Source: Aliivibrio fischeri ATCC 7744 = JCM 18803 = DSM 507
GTDB lineage: Bacteria > Pseudomonadota > Gammaproteobacteria > Enterobacterales > Vibrionaceae
Direction: 5' to 3'
DNA: 64,000 nt
Assembly (NCBI RefSeq): GCF_023983475.1
Contig: NZ_CP092712.1
Coordinates: 496,001 to 560,000, forward strand
Position 1 is the stretch's first letter, and the number at the start of each line of letters is the position of its first letter. Made by a program: the position numbers and the translations under genes. The notes beneath the pieces are model-generated. The model was not told the DNA's origin and did not search any database. It saw only the letters and a list, made by a program, of their open reading frames with translations. Of the stretch, positions 31,942-41,959 are shown piece after piece.

Positions 31942-32778
31942 ATGAAACTAATAAGCAAAAATAAATCCCTTTTATTAGATCGCTCTCATGTCATGGGCAT
32001 ACTGAACGTAACACCTGACTCTTTTTCGGATGGTGGCCAATTTACTCATCTGGATGCAGCACTTAAACAAGCTGAAAAAATGGTTAATGCTGGAGTGAGC
32101 TTTATTGATATTGGCGGCGAGTCAACACGACCTGGCGCGCCAGAAGTGTCATTGCAACAAGAATTAGACCGTGTATTACCGATTATTGAAGCGGTTCATC
32201 AACGATTTGATACATGGATTTCAATCGATACCAGTAAAGCTATTGTGATGCAAGAGGCAGTAAAAGCAGGTGCTGATTTAATTAATGATGTTCGAGCACT
32301 ACAAGAACCAAATGCACTACAAGTAGCAGCAGAAGCCAATGTTCCAATTTGTTTGATGCACATGCAAGGTCAACCTAGAACCATGCAATCTAATCCTTCT
32401 TACCAAGACTTGTTTTCTGATATATCTGACTTTTTAAGTGAAAGAATCGATGCATGCCAATCGGTTGGTATCGCAAAAGATAAGTTAATTCTCGATCCTG
32501 GATTTGGTTTTGGTAAAACCTTAGCGCATAATTACCTGCTTCTTGCTGAGTTAGAGCGTTTTCATCAATTTGGTTTACCGCTTCTTGCTGGGATGTCGAG
32601 AAAATCGATGGTTTTTAAGTTACTAGATGTAGAGCCGAAAATGGCAGTATCTGGTAGCTTGGCTTGTGCAACGATTGCAGCCATGAAAGGGGCGCAAATT
32701 ATTCGTGTTCATGATTTTGAACAAACGATGGATATCGTAAAGGTTTGCCAAGCAACTTTAGAACAATCTCCTCATTAA
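31942..32778 (+). CDS. folP: dihydropteroate synthase
   Basis: FolP condenses p-aminobenzoate with the pterin pyrophosphate in folate synthesis and is the sulfonamide target. The 278-residue TIM barrel has MGILNVTPDSFSDGG (18-32, phosphate loop), IDIGGESTRPGA and DPGFGFGKT. It is followed by glmM, as in E. coli. Confidence 0.96.
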   Translation: MKLISKNKSLLLDRSHVMGILNVTPDSFSDGGQFTHLDAALKQAEKMVNAGVSFIDIGGESTRPGAPEVSLQQELDRVLPIIEAVHQRFDTWISIDTSKAIVMQEAVKAGADLINDVRALQEPNALQVAAEANVPICLMHMQGQPRTMQSNPSYQDLFSDISDFLSERIDACQSVGIAKDKLILDPGFGFGKTLAHNYLLLAELERFHQFGLPLLAGMSRKSMVFKLLDVEPKMAVSGSLACATIAAMKGAQIIRVHDFEQTMDIVKVCQATLEQSPH

Positions 32779-32826
32779 AGAGTTGTTCAATTTAAATAAA
32801 TTATTAAAAAAAACATGGAGTACAAC

Positions 32827-34164
32827 ATGGCTGAACGTAAATATTTCGGAACCGATGGCGTTCGAGGATTAGTAGGGCAAGCACCTATCACACCTGATTT
32901 TGTTATGAAGCTTGGCTGGGCTGCAGGACAAGTTTTAGCTAAGCAAGGCACAAAAAAAGTCATTATTGGTAAAGATACACGTATTTCTGGTTATATGCTT
33001 GAATCAGCATTAGAAGCAGGTTTAGCAGCTGCTGGATTACAAGCTAAATTTACGGGTCCGATGCCAACTCCAGCTGTGGCTTACCTTACTCAGACATTTC
33101 GTGCAGAAGCAGGTATTGTGATTTCAGCTTCTCATAATCCATACTACGATAATGGCATTAAATTCTTCTCATCAGAAGGGACAAAACTTCCAGATGACGT
33201 TGAAATGGCGATTGAAGCAGAGCTTGATAAGCCAATGACATGTGTTGAATCTGCTTTACTTGGTAAAGCCTCTCGTCTTAATGATGCTGCCGGTCGTTAC
33301 ATTGAATTCTGTAAAAGTACCTTTCCTAAAGAGTTAAGTCTTGCTGGTTTAAAAATCGTTATCGATTGTGCAAATGGTGCAACGTATCATATTGCTCCGA
33401 ATGTATTTAAAGAGCTAGGTGCAGAGATCATCACAATCGGTTGTGAGCCAAACGGAACCAATATTAATCATGAAGTAGGTGCTACTGATGTTCGTGCTCT
33501 TCAAGCTAAAGTTGTTGAAGAAAAAGCGGATTTTGGTGTGGCATTTGATGGCGATGGTGACCGTATCATCATGGTTGATGAGTTTGGTGAAAAAGTAGAT
33601 GGCGACCAGATTGCGTACATCATTGCTCGTGACGCGCTACGTCGTGGTGAGTTAAAAGGTGGTGTGGTTGGTACATTGATGACAAATATGGGCATGGAGG
33701 TTGCTTTACGTAATCTTGGCATTCCATTTGTTCGTTCAGATGTTGGTGATCGCTATGTGATGGAAAAGCTTTTGGAAAACAATTGGTTAATTGGTGCTGA
33801 GAATTCAGGTCACGTTATCCTTTTAGATAAAGTAACGACGGGTGATGCGATTGTTGCAGCGCTTCAAGTTATTGCATCTATTGTTGGTAGTAAAATGTCA
33901 TTAAAAGAATTATGTGATGGCATGAGTATGTTCCCACAAATTTTAGTGAATGTTCGATTTGCAGGAGATAATGATCCTCTTGAATCGGAAGCAGTAAAAG
34001 CCGCTCAAGCTGATGTGGAAGCTAAATTAGGTGATAATGGCCGCGTATTATTACGTAAGTCAGGTACAGAGCCTTTAATTCGCGTTATGGTTGAAGGTGA
34101 AAATGCGGAATTGGTGACACAATATGCGCAGCAAATTGCGGATGCAGTGAAAGAAAGCTGCTAA
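32827..34164 (+). CDS. glmM: phosphoglucosamine mutase GlmM
   Basis: GlmM converts glucosamine-6-P to glucosamine-1-P for UDP-GlcNAc synthesis. The 445-residue protein has the phosphoserine loop [12 protein letters not shown] (Ser102), the metal loop DGDGDR (241-246) and the sugar-binding ENSGH segment. ATG 32827 follows GGAG by 6 bases; the ATG four codons earlier overlaps that Shine-Dalgarno site. Confidence 0.96.
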   Translation: MAERKYFGTDGVRGLVGQAPITPDFVMKLGWAAGQVLAKQGTKKVIIGKDTRISGYMLESALEAGLAAAGLQAKFTGPMPTPAVAYLTQTFRAEAGIVISASHNPYYDNGIKFFSSEGTKLPDDVEMAIEAELDKPMTCVESALLGKASRLNDAAGRYIEFCKSTFPKELSLAGLKIVIDCANGATYHIAPNVFKELGAEIITIGCEPNGTNINHEVGATDVRALQAKVVEEKADFGVAFDGDGDRIIMVDEFGEKVDGDQIAYIIARDALRRGELKGGVVGTLMTNMGMEVALRNLGIPFVRSDVGDRYVMEKLLENNWLIGAENSGHVILLDKVTTGDAIVAALQVIASIVGSKMSLKELCDGMSMFPQILVNVRFAGDNDPLESEAVKAAQADVEAKLGDNGRVLLRKSGTEPLIRVMVEGENAELVTQYAQQIADAVKESC

Positions 34165-34315
34165 TTTGAGCAATTAAATGAAATTGAACGTTTTTTGTTA
34201 ATTTTAACTTGTCATAGTAGCCTAGTTTGGTTAATATCCTTCGGCCTCTTAATTGAGAGGGCGCTGGTGTTGCCAATAGGCTACCGGTACATTAATTAGA
34301 TACATGGGTGACGGA

Positions 34316-34648
34316 ATGCATACGATTCTACTTGTGATTTATCTGATTGCCGCAGTCGGTGTAATTGGCCTAGTATTGGTACAACACGGTAAAGGCGCAG
34401 ATATGGGAGCTTCATTTGGGGCTGGGGCATCAAATACTGTATTTGGCTCTAGTGGCTCTGGAAACTTTTTAACCCGAATGACTGCAATTTGTGCAACAGT
34501 ATTTTTTGTTATCAGTTTAGCATTAGGCAACATGTCTACGCATAAATCTGAAGGTTTTGATCTTAAATTAGATCAACAAGCGACAGAGCAAGTAACTGAC
34601 AACGCGAGCGATGTTCCTGCAACTGAAGACAGCGACGTTCCTCTTTAA
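34316..34648 (+). CDS. secG: protein translocase subunit SecG
   Basis: SecG is a small membrane partner of SecYE. The 110-residue protein has two membrane spans and the conserved GKGADMGASFGAGASNTVFGSSGSGNF loop between them, plus an acidic Asp/Glu-rich tail. ATG 34316 (MHTILLVIYL) matches relatives; an in-frame ATG at 34304 would add MGDG. The GGGTGA Shine-Dalgarno site lies rather close (4 bases) to the chosen start. tRNA-Leu begins 9 bp after its stop. Confidence 0.92.
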   Translation: MHTILLVIYLIAAVGVIGLVLVQHGKGADMGASFGAGASNTVFGSSGSGNFLTRMTAICATVFFVISLALGNMSTHKSEGFDLKLDQQATEQVTDNASDVPATEDSDVPL

Positions 34649-34657
34649 AAGAATTTA

Positions 34658-34742
34658 GCCGAGATGGTGAAATTGGTAGACACGCTAGCATGAGGTGCTA
34701 GTGCCTTATGGTGTGAGGGTTCAAGTCCCTCTCTCGGCACCA
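34658..34742 (+). tRNA. tRNA-Leu(GAG)
   Basis: An 85-nt class II tRNA including the encoded CCA. The acceptor stem is GCCGAGA / TCTCGGC. The anticodon stem CTAGC / GCTAG presents GAG (34692-34694), and there is a long variable arm and a GGTTCAAGTCC T-loop. E. coli leuU, also GAG, similarly follows secG. Confidence 0.95.
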
Positions 34743-34811
34743 TATTCAGACGAGAATCTGATTCTTGTAATAAAAGCATAAAGAAACTATAATTTCTTTG
34801 TTCTTTTCGGA

Positions 34812-34888
34812 CGCGGGATGGAGCAGCTTGGTAGCTCGTCGGGCTCATAATCCGAAGGTCGTCGGTTCAAATCCGGCTCCCGCAACCA
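34812..34888 (+). tRNA. initiator tRNA-fMet(CAT)
   Basis: A 77-nt tRNA with the initiator hallmark, an unpaired C1-A72 (C at 34812, CA-ACCA end), anticodon CAT and the T-loop GGTTCAAATCC. The anticodon stem is TCGGG / TCCGA, so the base pair next to the loop is G31-U39 (34843 and 34851). The usual three G-C pairs of initiator tRNAs are therefore reduced to two plus a wobble. Placement before rimP-nusA-infB matches metY of E. coli. Confidence 0.94.
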
Positions 34889-34960
34889 ATTACTTAAATA
34901 AGAGTTATTGCTATTATTTAAGTAAGTCACGCAAGTGGCATTCAGGGTCCAGCAGTATTA

Positions 34961-34985
34961 AACCCCGCAATTACGGGGTTTTTTG
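34961..34985 (+). terminator. intrinsic terminator after the tRNA genes
   Basis: A perfect 7-bp stem AACCCCG / CGGGGTT with a 6-base loop and seven T. It lies between the initiator tRNA and rimP. Confidence 0.85.
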
Positions 34986-35015
34986 CTATCTGAAACAGAC
35001 TGTTTTTTAAGAATT

Positions 35016-35035
35016 GGGCCTTGAGCCCTTTTTTT
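35016..35035 (+). terminator. second, weaker terminator or attenuator before rimP
   Basis: A short GGGC / GCCC stem is followed by a long T run, ending 18 bp before rimP. Together with the preceding hairpin it forms a tandem pair that transcription must pass to reach rimP-nusA-infB if the promoter is upstream of the tRNAs. Confidence 0.5.
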
Positions 35036-35052
35036 GTTTTCAGGGGATATCA

Positions 35053-35508
35053 ATGACAGGATTAGAAAGACAACTAACAGAAATGCTTGAGGCTCCTGTT
35101 GGTGCTTTAGGTTATGAATTGGTTGGTTTAGAATTCGTACGTGCGGGTGAACACTCAACACTACGTGTATTCATCGACCATGAAAATGGCATCTTTGTGG
35201 AAGACTGTGCAGAAGCCAGTCGTCAAATCAGTGCAGTAATGGATGTAGAAGATCCAATTACAGTAGCATATAACCTAGAGGTTTCGTCTCCAGGTCTTGA
35301 ACGTCCACTGTTTAAAGCAGCACATTATCAACAATTTGTTGGTCACGAGGTCAGCCTTGTATTAAAGATGCCGATGAATAACCGTCGTAAATGGAAAGGT
35401 GACATCCTTGAAGTTAACGGTGAAATTGTTACGGTTACAGTTGATGGTAACAATGAAGAATTTGCGTTAAGCAACATTTCAAAGGCGAACTTAGTTCCTA
35501 AATTTTAA
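35053..35508 (+). CDS. rimP: ribosome maturation factor RimP
   Basis: RimP assists 30S assembly. The 151-residue protein has an alpha/beta N-terminal domain with [14 protein letters not shown] and the conserved [15 protein letters not shown], then an Sm-like C-terminal domain. ATG 35053 follows AGGGGAT; an upstream in-frame ATG (35014) lies inside the attenuator hairpin region and is rejected. It is the first gene of rimP-nusA-infB. Confidence 0.95.
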   Translation: MTGLERQLTEMLEAPVGALGYELVGLEFVRAGEHSTLRVFIDHENGIFVEDCAEASRQISAVMDVEDPITVAYNLEVSSPGLERPLFKAAHYQQFVGHEVSLVLKMPMNNRRKWKGDILEVNGEIVTVTVDGNNEEFALSNISKANLVPKF

Positions 35509-35525
35509 GGCTTGAAGAGGCTAAA

Positions 35526-37013
35526 ATGAACAAAGAAATCTTAGCTGTTGTAGAAGCAGTATCAAATGAAAAAGCTGTTCCTCGTGAGCGAATTTTTGAA
35601 GCATTAGAAATCGCGCTTGCAACAGCAACAAAGAAAAAATCTGAAATGGAAATTGAAGTACGTGTTGCGATCGATCGCAAAACTGGTGACTTCGAAACAT
35701 TCCGTCGTTGGGTTGCAGTAGAAAACGTTGAAAATCCAACGCTTGAAATTTCTATTGAAGCAGCACAGTTTGAAGATGAAACTATCGAAGTTGGTGGTTA
35801 CATTGAAGATGATATCGAGTCAGTAACATTTGACCGTATTACAACTCAAACAGCGAAACAAGTTATCGTACAAAAAGTACGTGAAGCTGAGCGTGCAATG
35901 ATCGTTGAGCAGTTTATTGATAACGAAGGTGAGCTAATCACAGGTATCGTTAAAAAAGTAAACCGCGATGCAATCATCGTTGATCTTGGTAACAACGCTG
36001 AAGCGGTAATTTTACGTGAAGACCAACTTCCTCGTGAAAACTTCCGTCCAGGTGACCGTGTTCGTGGTCTGCTATATGCAGTTAAACCTGAAGCACGTGG
36101 TTTCCAATTATTCATGACACGTTCAAAAGGCGTAATGCTAACTGAATTGTTCCGCGTAGAAGTACCTGAAATTGGCGAAGAGCTAATTGAATTAAAAGGT
36201 GCAGCTCGTGATCCTGGTTCTCGTGCTAAGATCGCAGTTAAAACTAACGACAAACGTATTGATCCTGTTGGTGCGTGTGTTGGTATGCGTGGTGCACGTG
36301 TACAAGCTGTATCTGGTGAGCTTGGTGGTGAGCGTATTGATATCGTGCTTTGGGATGATAACCCTGCGCAATTTGTTATCAATGCAATGGCTCCAGCAGA
36401 AGTTGCTTCAATCATTGTTGATGAAGACAACAATACAATGGATATCGCTGTTGAAGCTGATAACCTAGCACAAGCAATTGGTCGTAGTGGTCAAAACGTA
36501 CGTCTAGCATCTCAACTGACTGGTTGGGAACTAAACGTTATGACGGTTGCTGATCTTAACAAAAAGCACCAAGAAGAAGCGCAAGGTTCTATTGATGCAT
36601 TCGTTAAGCATTTAGATATCGATGCAGACTTTGCTCAACTATTAGTTGAAGAAGGTTTCACTACTCTAGAAGAAATCGCTTACGTACCTGTAAATGAACT
36701 TCTAGAAATTGAAGAGTTAGATGAAGATACTGTTGATGCTCTACGTACTCGTGCGAAAGAAGCGTTAACAACATTAGCTCTAGCTCAAGAAGAATCATTA
36801 GATGGTGTTGAACCAGCTGAAGACCTACTTGCTCTTGAAGGCTTAGAGCGTGAGCTTGCTTTCAAACTTGCAGCTAAAGGTGTTATTACACTTGAAGACC
36901 TTGCAGACCAAGGTGTTGATGAACTGTCTGATATTGAAAATCTAACAGAAGAGCGTGCTGGTGAGTTAATCATGGCTGCTCGTAACATCTGTTGGTTTAG
37001 TGACGAAGAATAA
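35526..37013 (+). CDS. nusA: transcription termination/antitermination factor NusA
   Basis: The 495-residue protein binds RNA polymerase and modulates pausing, termination and antitermination. It has an N-terminal polymerase-binding domain (about 1-125), S1 domain (about 135-200), two KH domains (about 230-345) with [10 protein letters not shown] and [11 protein letters not shown], and two acidic AR repeats in the C-terminal 140 residues. It lies 17 bp after rimP and 24 bp before infB. Confidence 0.97.
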   Translation: MNKEILAVVEAVSNEKAVPRERIFEALEIALATATKKKSEMEIEVRVAIDRKTGDFETFRRWVAVENVENPTLEISIEAAQFEDETIEVGGYIEDDIESVTFDRITTQTAKQVIVQKVREAERAMIVEQFIDNEGELITGIVKKVNRDAIIVDLGNNAEAVILREDQLPRENFRPGDRVRGLLYAVKPEARGFQLFMTRSKGVMLTELFRVEVPEIGEELIELKGAARDPGSRAKIAVKTNDKRIDPVGACVGMRGARVQAVSGELGGERIDIVLWDDNPAQFVINAMAPAEVASIIVDEDNNTMDIAVEADNLAQAIGRSGQNVRLASQLTGWELNVMTVADLNKKHQEEAQGSIDAFVKHLDIDADFAQLLVEEGFTTLEEIAYVPVNELLEIEELDEDTVDALRTRAKEALTTLALAQEESLDGVEPAEDLLALEGLERELAFKLAAKGVITLEDLADQGVDELSDIENLTEERAGELIMAARNICWFSDEE

Positions 37014-37037
37014 TAATAGCAAGCAAGGAGAAGCGGT

Positions 37038-39719
37038 ATGACAAAGCTTACGGTAAAAGCACTTAGTGAAGAAATTGGAACTCCAGTTGACCGCTTACTT
37101 CAGCAATTTTCGGATGCTGGTATTAATAAAAAAGACGGAGACTCTGTTTCTGAAGGTGAAAAACAATCTTTGTTAGTACACTTAAAGAAAGAGCATGGTA
37201 GTGCTGATGATAGTGCATCGCCTACGCGTCTAACTCTTCAACGCAAAACTCGTAGCACATTAAGTGTTGCGGGAAGCGGCGGTAAAAGTAAAGATGTGCA
37301 AGTAGAAGTTCGTAAAAAACGTACTTATGTAAAAGCAAGCGCACTTGAAGAAGAGAAAAAAGCTGAGCAACTGAAAGCAGAAGCTGAAGAACAAGCCAAA
37401 CGCGATGCAGAGGAAGCTGCAGTTCGCGAACTTGAACAAAAAGCACAACGTGAAGCGGAAGAGCAGGCGAAACGTGAAGCTGAGGCAGAAGCCAAAGCAA
37501 AACGTGAAGCTGAAGAAAAAGCGAAACGTGCTGAAGCTGATAAGGCTAAAAAAGAAATGACTAAGAAAAACGAACAAGCGAAAAAAGAAGCTGATGAGCT
37601 TAAAGCTCGTCAGGAACTAGAAGCGACTCGTAAAGCAGAAGCTGAAGCGGCAAAATTAGTAGAAGAAGCTCGTAAACTGGCTGAAGAAAATGAAGCTCGT
37701 TGGAAAGAAGAAGAGCAGAAGAAATCAGCAGCTGAAAAAGATGCAGATTACCATGTAACCACTTCTTCTCATGCGCGTGAAGCTGAAGATGCAGCTGATC
37801 GTAAAGAAGAGCAACAACCTCGCCGTCGTAAGAAAAAAGCAAAACCAGCAGAAGCTGCTGCTCCTCGTGGTGGTCGTAACCAACGCGGTGGTCGTAATAA
37901 GAAAGCACAAGTTAACAAACCTACTTCAATGCAGCATGGCTTTGATAAGTCAGCGACAGTTGCTAAGCAAGACGTTGCTATCGGTGAAACAATCGTTGTT
38001 TCTGAACTAGCAAGCAAAATGTCTGTTAAAGCAACAGAAGTAATCAAAGTTATGATGAAGATGGGCGCTATGGCGACTATCAACCAAGTGATTGACCAAG
38101 AAACTGCACAACTTGTAGCAGAAGAAATGGGTCACAAAGTTATTCTTCGTAAAGAAAATGAATTAGAAGAAGCAGTACTATCTGATCGTGACAACAGTGC
38201 TGAAGCTGAAGGTCGTGCTCCAGTAGTAACTATCATGGGTCACGTTGACCATGGTAAAACTTCTACACTTGACTACATTCGTCGTGCACACGTTGCTGAC
38301 GCTGAAGCTGGTGGTATTACACAACACATCGGTGCATACCACGTTGAAACTGACAACGGTATGATCACTTTCCTTGATACTCCTGGACACGCAGCGTTTA
38401 CCGCTATGCGTGCTCGTGGTGCTCAAGCGACAGATATCGTTGTTCTTGTTGTTGCTGCAGATGATGGTGTTATGCCACAAACAATCGAAGCTATCCAACA
38501 CGCAAAAGCGGCTGGTGTACCTCTGATTGTTGCTGTAAACAAGATCGATAAAGAAGGTGCTAACCCAGATAACGTTAAAAATGAGCTTGCTCAATATGAC
38601 GTTATTCCTGAAGAGTGGGGCGGAGAGAATATCTTTGTTCATATCTCAGCTAAGCAAGGTACCAACATTGACGGTCTTCTAGAAGCAATTCTTCTTCAGT
38701 CTGAAGTTCTAGAACTTACTGCTGTAAGAGAAGGCATGGCGTCAGGTGTTGTTGTTGAATCTCGCCTTGATAAAGGTCGCGGTCCTGTAGCAACAGTTCT
38801 TGTTCAATCAGGTACTCTTAACAAAGGCGATATCGTTCTTTGTGGTCAAGAATACGGCCGTGTTCGTGCTATGCGCGATGAAAACGGTAAAGATATTGAA
38901 TCAGCTGGCCCATCTATCCCTGTTGAGATCCTTGGTCTTTCAGGTGTACCTGCATCAGGTGACGAAGCAACAGTAGTTCGTGATGAGCGTAAAGCACGTG
39001 AAGTTGCAAACTACCGTCAAGGTAAATTCCGTGATGTTAAACTAGCACGTCAACAAAAAGCTAAGCTTGAAAACATGTTTGCTAACATGGAAGCGGGTGA
39101 AGTTGCTGAGCTAAACGTAGTACTTAAAGCTGACGTTCAAGGTTCTGTTGAAGCGATTGCTGATTCACTACTTAAACTGTCTACTGACGAAGTTAAAGTT
39201 AACATCGTAGGTTCTGGTGTTGGTGGTATTACTGAAACTGATGCAACTCTTGCAGCAGCGTCTAATGCAATCATTCTTGGTTTCAACGTTCGTGCTGATG
39301 CAACGGCTCGTCGTACTGTTGAAAACGAAAACCTAGATCTTCGTTACTACTCAATCATCTACCAATTGATCGATGAAGTTAAAGCTGCAATGGGCGGTAT
39401 GCTTGCTCCTGAGTTTAAACAAGAAATCATTGGTCTTGCTCAAGTTCGTGACGTATTTAAGTCGCCTAAACTTGGTGCAATCGCTGGTTGTATGGTTACT
39501 GAAGGTACGATTAAGCGTAGCAACCCAATTCGTGTTCTACGTGATAACGTAGTAATTTACGAAGGTGAGCTAGAGTCACTACGTCGCTTTAAAGATGACG
39601 TAGCTGAAGTTAAAAATGGTTACGAGTGTGGTATCGGCGTTAAGAACTACAACGACGTACGCGTTGGTGACCAAATCGAAGTATTCGAAATCGTTGAGAT
39701 CAAACGTACTCTTGACTAA
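37038..39719 (+). CDS. infB: translation initiation factor IF-2
   Basis: A GTPase that brings fMet-tRNA to the 30S subunit. The 893-residue protein has an N-terminal IF2-N domain (1-50), a long Ala/Glu/Lys-rich probable coiled coil (about 100-255), a basic [13 protein letters not shown] patch, and the G domain with GHVDHGKT (401-408), DTPGHAAF and NKID. Domains II-IV follow. It is co-localised with the initiator tRNA gene. The low-complexity coiled coil produces many spurious open frames on the other strand. Confidence 0.98.
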   Translation: MTKLTVKALSEEIGTPVDRLLQQFSDAGINKKDGDSVSEGEKQSLLVHLKKEHGSADDSASPTRLTLQRKTRSTLSVAGSGGKSKDVQVEVRKKRTYVKASALEEEKKAEQLKAEAEEQAKRDAEEAAVRELEQKAQREAEEQAKREAEAEAKAKREAEEKAKRAEADKAKKEMTKKNEQAKKEADELKARQELEATRKAEAEAAKLVEEARKLAEENEARWKEEEQKKSAAEKDADYHVTTSSHAREAEDAADRKEEQQPRRRKKKAKPAEAAAPRGGRNQRGGRNKKAQVNKPTSMQHGFDKSATVAKQDVAIGETIVVSELASKMSVKATEVIKVMMKMGAMATINQVIDQETAQLVAEEMGHKVILRKENELEEAVLSDRDNSAEAEGRAPVVTIMGHVDHGKTSTLDYIRRAHVADAEAGGITQHIGAYHVETDNGMITFLDTPGHAAFTAMRARGAQATDIVVLVVAADDGVMPQTIEAIQHAKAAGVPLIVAVNKIDKEGANPDNVKNELAQYDVIPEEWGGENIFVHISAKQGTNIDGLLEAILLQSEVLELTAVREGMASGVVVESRLDKGRGPVATVLVQSGTLNKGDIVLCGQEYGRVRAMRDENGKDIESAGPSIPVEILGLSGVPASGDEATVVRDERKAREVANYRQGKFRDVKLARQQKAKLENMFANMEAGEVAELNVVLKADVQGSVEAIADSLLKLSTDEVKVNIVGSGVGGITETDATLAAASNAIILGFNVRADATARRTVENENLDLRYYSIIYQLIDEVKAAMGGMLAPEFKQEIIGLAQVRDVFKSPKLGAIAGCMVTEGTIKRSNPIRVLRDNVVIYEGELESLRRFKDDVAEVKNGYECGIGVKNYNDVRVGDQIEVFEIVEIKRTLD

Positions 39720-39782
39720 TTGACTATAATTACTAACGTTATCTTTTAAAGGTAAGTAGTAATCGGTTGTTGAATACACCAT

Positions 39783-39809
39783 GGGGGGCTGGTAATTACC
39801 AAGCCCCCC
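39783..39809 (+). other. strong GC hairpin upstream of rbfA
   Basis: GGGGGGCTGGTA pairs with TACCAAGCCCCCC across a tiny AT loop, with one bulged base. It lies 63 bp after infB and 23 bp before the rbfA start. No T run follows (ATCTTTC), so a plain intrinsic terminator is unlikely. An RNA processing or mRNA-stability element is more plausible. Confidence 0.75.
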
Positions 39810-39831
39810 ATCTTTCTAAGAGAGAAAAGAT

Positions 39832-40239
39832 ATGTCAAAAGAATTTAGCCGCACACAGCGTGTGTCGCAACAATTACAAAAAGAACTAGCAGTTATGCTA
39901 CAACGTGAAGTTCGTGATTCACGTATCGGTATGGTGACTATTTCTGATGTAGAAGTATCACGTGATTTAGCTTATGCAAAAGTATTCGTGACTTTCTTCT
40001 GTGTTGGTGATCAAACTCCTGAATCAAGCTTAGCCGCTCTAAAAGAGCACGAGCCATCATTACGTATGATGCTTGGCAAGCGCATTCGTTTACGTCTAAC
40101 TCCTGAAATTCGTTTTACTTACGACAACACACTTGTTGAAGGTATGCGTATGTCTAACTTAGTAACTGATGTTGTTAATACAGATAAACGTAAAATGGCA
40201 GAATCAGGCCGCACCGAATCAGATGAAGGTGAAGAGTAA
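39832..40239 (+). CDS. rbfA: ribosome-binding factor A
   Basis: A 135-residue KH-like protein needed for late 16S maturation and cold adaptation. Conserved segments are [17 protein letters not shown] and [27 protein letters not shown] lies 8-13 bases before the ATG. Its stop overlaps the truB ATG (TAATG). Confidence 0.95.
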   Translation: MSKEFSRTQRVSQQLQKELAVMLQREVRDSRIGMVTISDVEVSRDLAYAKVFVTFFCVGDQTPESSLAALKEHEPSLRMMLGKRIRLRLTPEIRFTYDNTLVEGMRMSNLVTDVVNTDKRKMAESGRTESDEGEE

Positions 40240-41189
40240 TGGCTCGCCGTCGTAAGGGTCGTCCGGTTAATGGTGTTATCTTAATTGATAAACCAACAGG
40301 TATTACTTCAAACGATACTCTGCAAAAAGTTAAACGCATTTACTTTGCTGAAAAAGCAGGCCATACAGGTGCACTTGATCCTCTAGCAACAGGTATGCTT
40401 CCTATTTGCTTAGGTGAAGCAACGAAGTTTTCCCAGTTTCTTTTAGACTCTGATAAACGCTACCGTGTTGTCGCTAAACTAGGTGAGCGTACGAATACAT
40501 CAGACTCTGATGGTGAAGTGGTTCAAACTCGTGAAGTAAAAGTGGATCGCGGTCAGCTAGAGCGTTGTATTGCGAAATTCCGTGGTACAACGGATCAAAT
40601 TCCATCAATGTTTTCAGCATTAAAATACCAAGGTCGTCCTTTGTATGAGTATGCACGTGAAGGCATTGAAGTACCTCGCGAGTCACGTAAGATCACTGTT
40701 TATTCTATTGAATTGCTCCGTTTTGAAGGACATGAAGTAGAAATGGAAGTACATTGTTCAAAAGGTACTTACATTCGTACGATCACTGATGATTTGGGTG
40801 AAATGCTGGGTTGCGGTGCGCACGTAACTTATTTACGTCGTACAGGCGTGTCGAACTACCCATATGAGAATATGGTAACGATCGAAGACCTAGAAGCATT
40901 ACTTGAGCAAGCACATCGTGAAGAACGAGCTCCTCGTGAGTTGCTTGATCCATTATTAATGCCAATGGACTCAGCAGTACAAGATTTACCTGAAGTAAAT
41001 ATGATCCCTGAATTGGCAGATCATGTTTTACATGGTCAACCGGTACAAGTGTTTGGTGCTCCACAAGATGGCATCGTTCGTATGACATCGGGTGATGAAC
41101 GTTTATTCATTGGTGTTGGTCACATTGATGACGATGGTCGTGTTGCTCCTAAGCGTTTAGTTGTTTTTCGAGATGAAGAAGAAAAATAA
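40239..41189 (+). CDS. truB: tRNA pseudouridine55 synthase TruB
   Basis: TruB makes pseudouridine 55 in the T-loop of tRNAs. The 316-residue protein has catalytic Asp47 in [12 protein letters not shown], the [11 protein letters not shown]-type segment (here [11 protein letters not shown]) and a C-terminal PUA domain. It is coupled to rbfA by TAATG. Confidence 0.96.
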   Translation: MARRRKGRPVNGVILIDKPTGITSNDTLQKVKRIYFAEKAGHTGALDPLATGMLPICLGEATKFSQFLLDSDKRYRVVAKLGERTNTSDSDGEVVQTREVKVDRGQLERCIAKFRGTTDQIPSMFSALKYQGRPLYEYAREGIEVPRESRKITVYSIELLRFEGHEVEMEVHCSKGTYIRTITDDLGEMLGCGAHVTYLRRTGVSNYPYENMVTIEDLEALLEQAHREERAPRELLDPLLMPMDSAVQDLPEVNMIPELADHVLHGQPVQVFGAPQDGIVRMTSGDERLFIGVGHIDDDGRVAPKRLVVFRDEEEK

Positions 41190-41214
41190 TTAATCCTGAG
41201 CTTCAAAAGAATAG

Positions 41215-41249
41215 AAAGAGCAAAAGCTGTTGGTTTTTGCTCTTTTTTT
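41215..41249 (+). terminator. intrinsic terminator between truB and rpsO
   Basis: The stem AAAGAGCAAAA pairs with the TTTTGCTCTTT arm and is followed by a T run. Confidence 0.85.
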
Positions 41250-41250
41250 A

Positions 41251-41278
41251 TTGCTTTATTATTGTTCATCCGTATAAT
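41251..41278 (+). promoter_or_regulatory. sigma-70 promoter of rpsO
   Basis: TTGCTT (41251-41256), a 16-bp spacer and a perfect TATAAT (41273-41278), followed by a GC-rich discriminator (TCGCCC). It lies just past the truB terminator. Confidence 0.65.
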
Positions 41279-41351
41279 TCGCCCTTCGCGTAGTGGCTGA
41301 ATCAGAGATTGGCTACTACAAATATTAAACTACTCTTATCAGGAGAGAATT

Positions 41352-41621
41352 ATGTCTCTGAATGCAGAAACTAAAGCAGCAATCGTTGCTGAATACGCAC
41401 AATCTGAAGGCGACACAGGTTCACCAGAAGTACAAGTAGCACTACTAACTGCTTCTATCAACCACCTTCAAGGTCACTTTGCTAATCACAAGCACGATCA
41501 CCACAGCCGTCGTGGTCTACTACGTATGGTTTCTAGCCGTCGTAAGCTTCTTGATTACCTAAAAGGCAAAAACCTTGCTCGTTACCAAGATCTAATCAAA
41601 CGTCTAGGCCTACGTCGCTAA
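41352..41621 (+). CDS. rpsO: 30S ribosomal protein S15
   Basis: An 89-residue four-helix protein that binds helix 22 of 16S rRNA. It has [34 protein letters not shown] and the C-terminal [21 protein letters not shown] lies before the ATG. E. coli S15 represses its own mRNA through a leader pseudoknot; I did not find a clear copy of that structure here. Confidence 0.97.
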   Translation: MSLNAETKAAIVAEYAQSEGDTGSPEVQVALLTASINHLQGHFANHKHDHHSRRGLLRMVSSRRKLLDYLKGKNLARYQDLIKRLGLRR

Positions 41622-41651
41622 TTTGCGATGTCTGTAAAGACAGTTTGACGA

Positions 41652-41679
41652 AAAGGAGCGTTTATCGCTCCTTTTTTTA
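41652..41679 (+). terminator. intrinsic terminator after rpsO
   Basis: A perfect stem AAAGGAGCG / CGCTCCTTT with a 5-base loop, followed by seven T. Confidence 0.9.
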
Positions 41680-41817
41680 TGCTCTAAAATCTCCTTTTTC
41701 ATTCCTGAAACTCGCATCTTCCCCTAATTGAGGTATACTGTGCCTCGTTGAAATTGCTCAGTAGTAATTTTGATAAAACTATCCAATTCATCATATTACA
41801 GTCACCGAAGTCGGCCA

Positions 41818-41877
41818 CTAGGTCGCGGCTATTACAAATTGTCTTTAGTGAAGTCAATTTGTACTAGTCGCGATTAG
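41818..41877 (+). promoter_or_regulatory. long stem-loop in the pnp leader (likely RNase III target)
   Basis: CTAGGTCGCGGCTATTACAA continuing into ATTG pairs with CAATTTGTACTAGTCGCGATTAG over about 24 bp with a few mismatches, leaving a 13-nt loop. It lies 82 bp upstream of pnp. In E. coli a comparable leader duplex is cut by RNase III, and PNPase then represses its own translation. The same role is inferred here. The rest of the 338-bp rpsO-pnp gap shows no gene. Confidence 0.7.
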
Positions 41878-41959
41878 TAGTATGTTGAATTATCAACTAC
41901 AAATTTCTTATTTTTGATAGCACAAAGTGCCATTTAACAATAAGAATAAAGGAAAAAAA

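Noticed and set aside
34798-35010. 70-codon frame across the initiator tRNA
   Set aside because: It overlaps the tRNA and a terminator hairpin; it cannot be a gene.
35846-36433. 195-codon open frame opposite nusA
   Set aside because: It is the reverse-strand shadow of a codon-biased essential gene, with serine/threonine-rich nonsense composition and no ribosome site.
37350-37760. Repetitive Ala/Glu/Lys coding DNA as a tandem repeat array
   Set aside because: It is the coiled-coil linker of IF-2; periodicity arises from the protein sequence rather than from a DNA repeat element.
38178-38642. 154-codon open frame opposite infB
   Set aside because: It is a shadow of the infB G domain; composition (Cys/Asn/Ser-rich) is typical of antisense frames.
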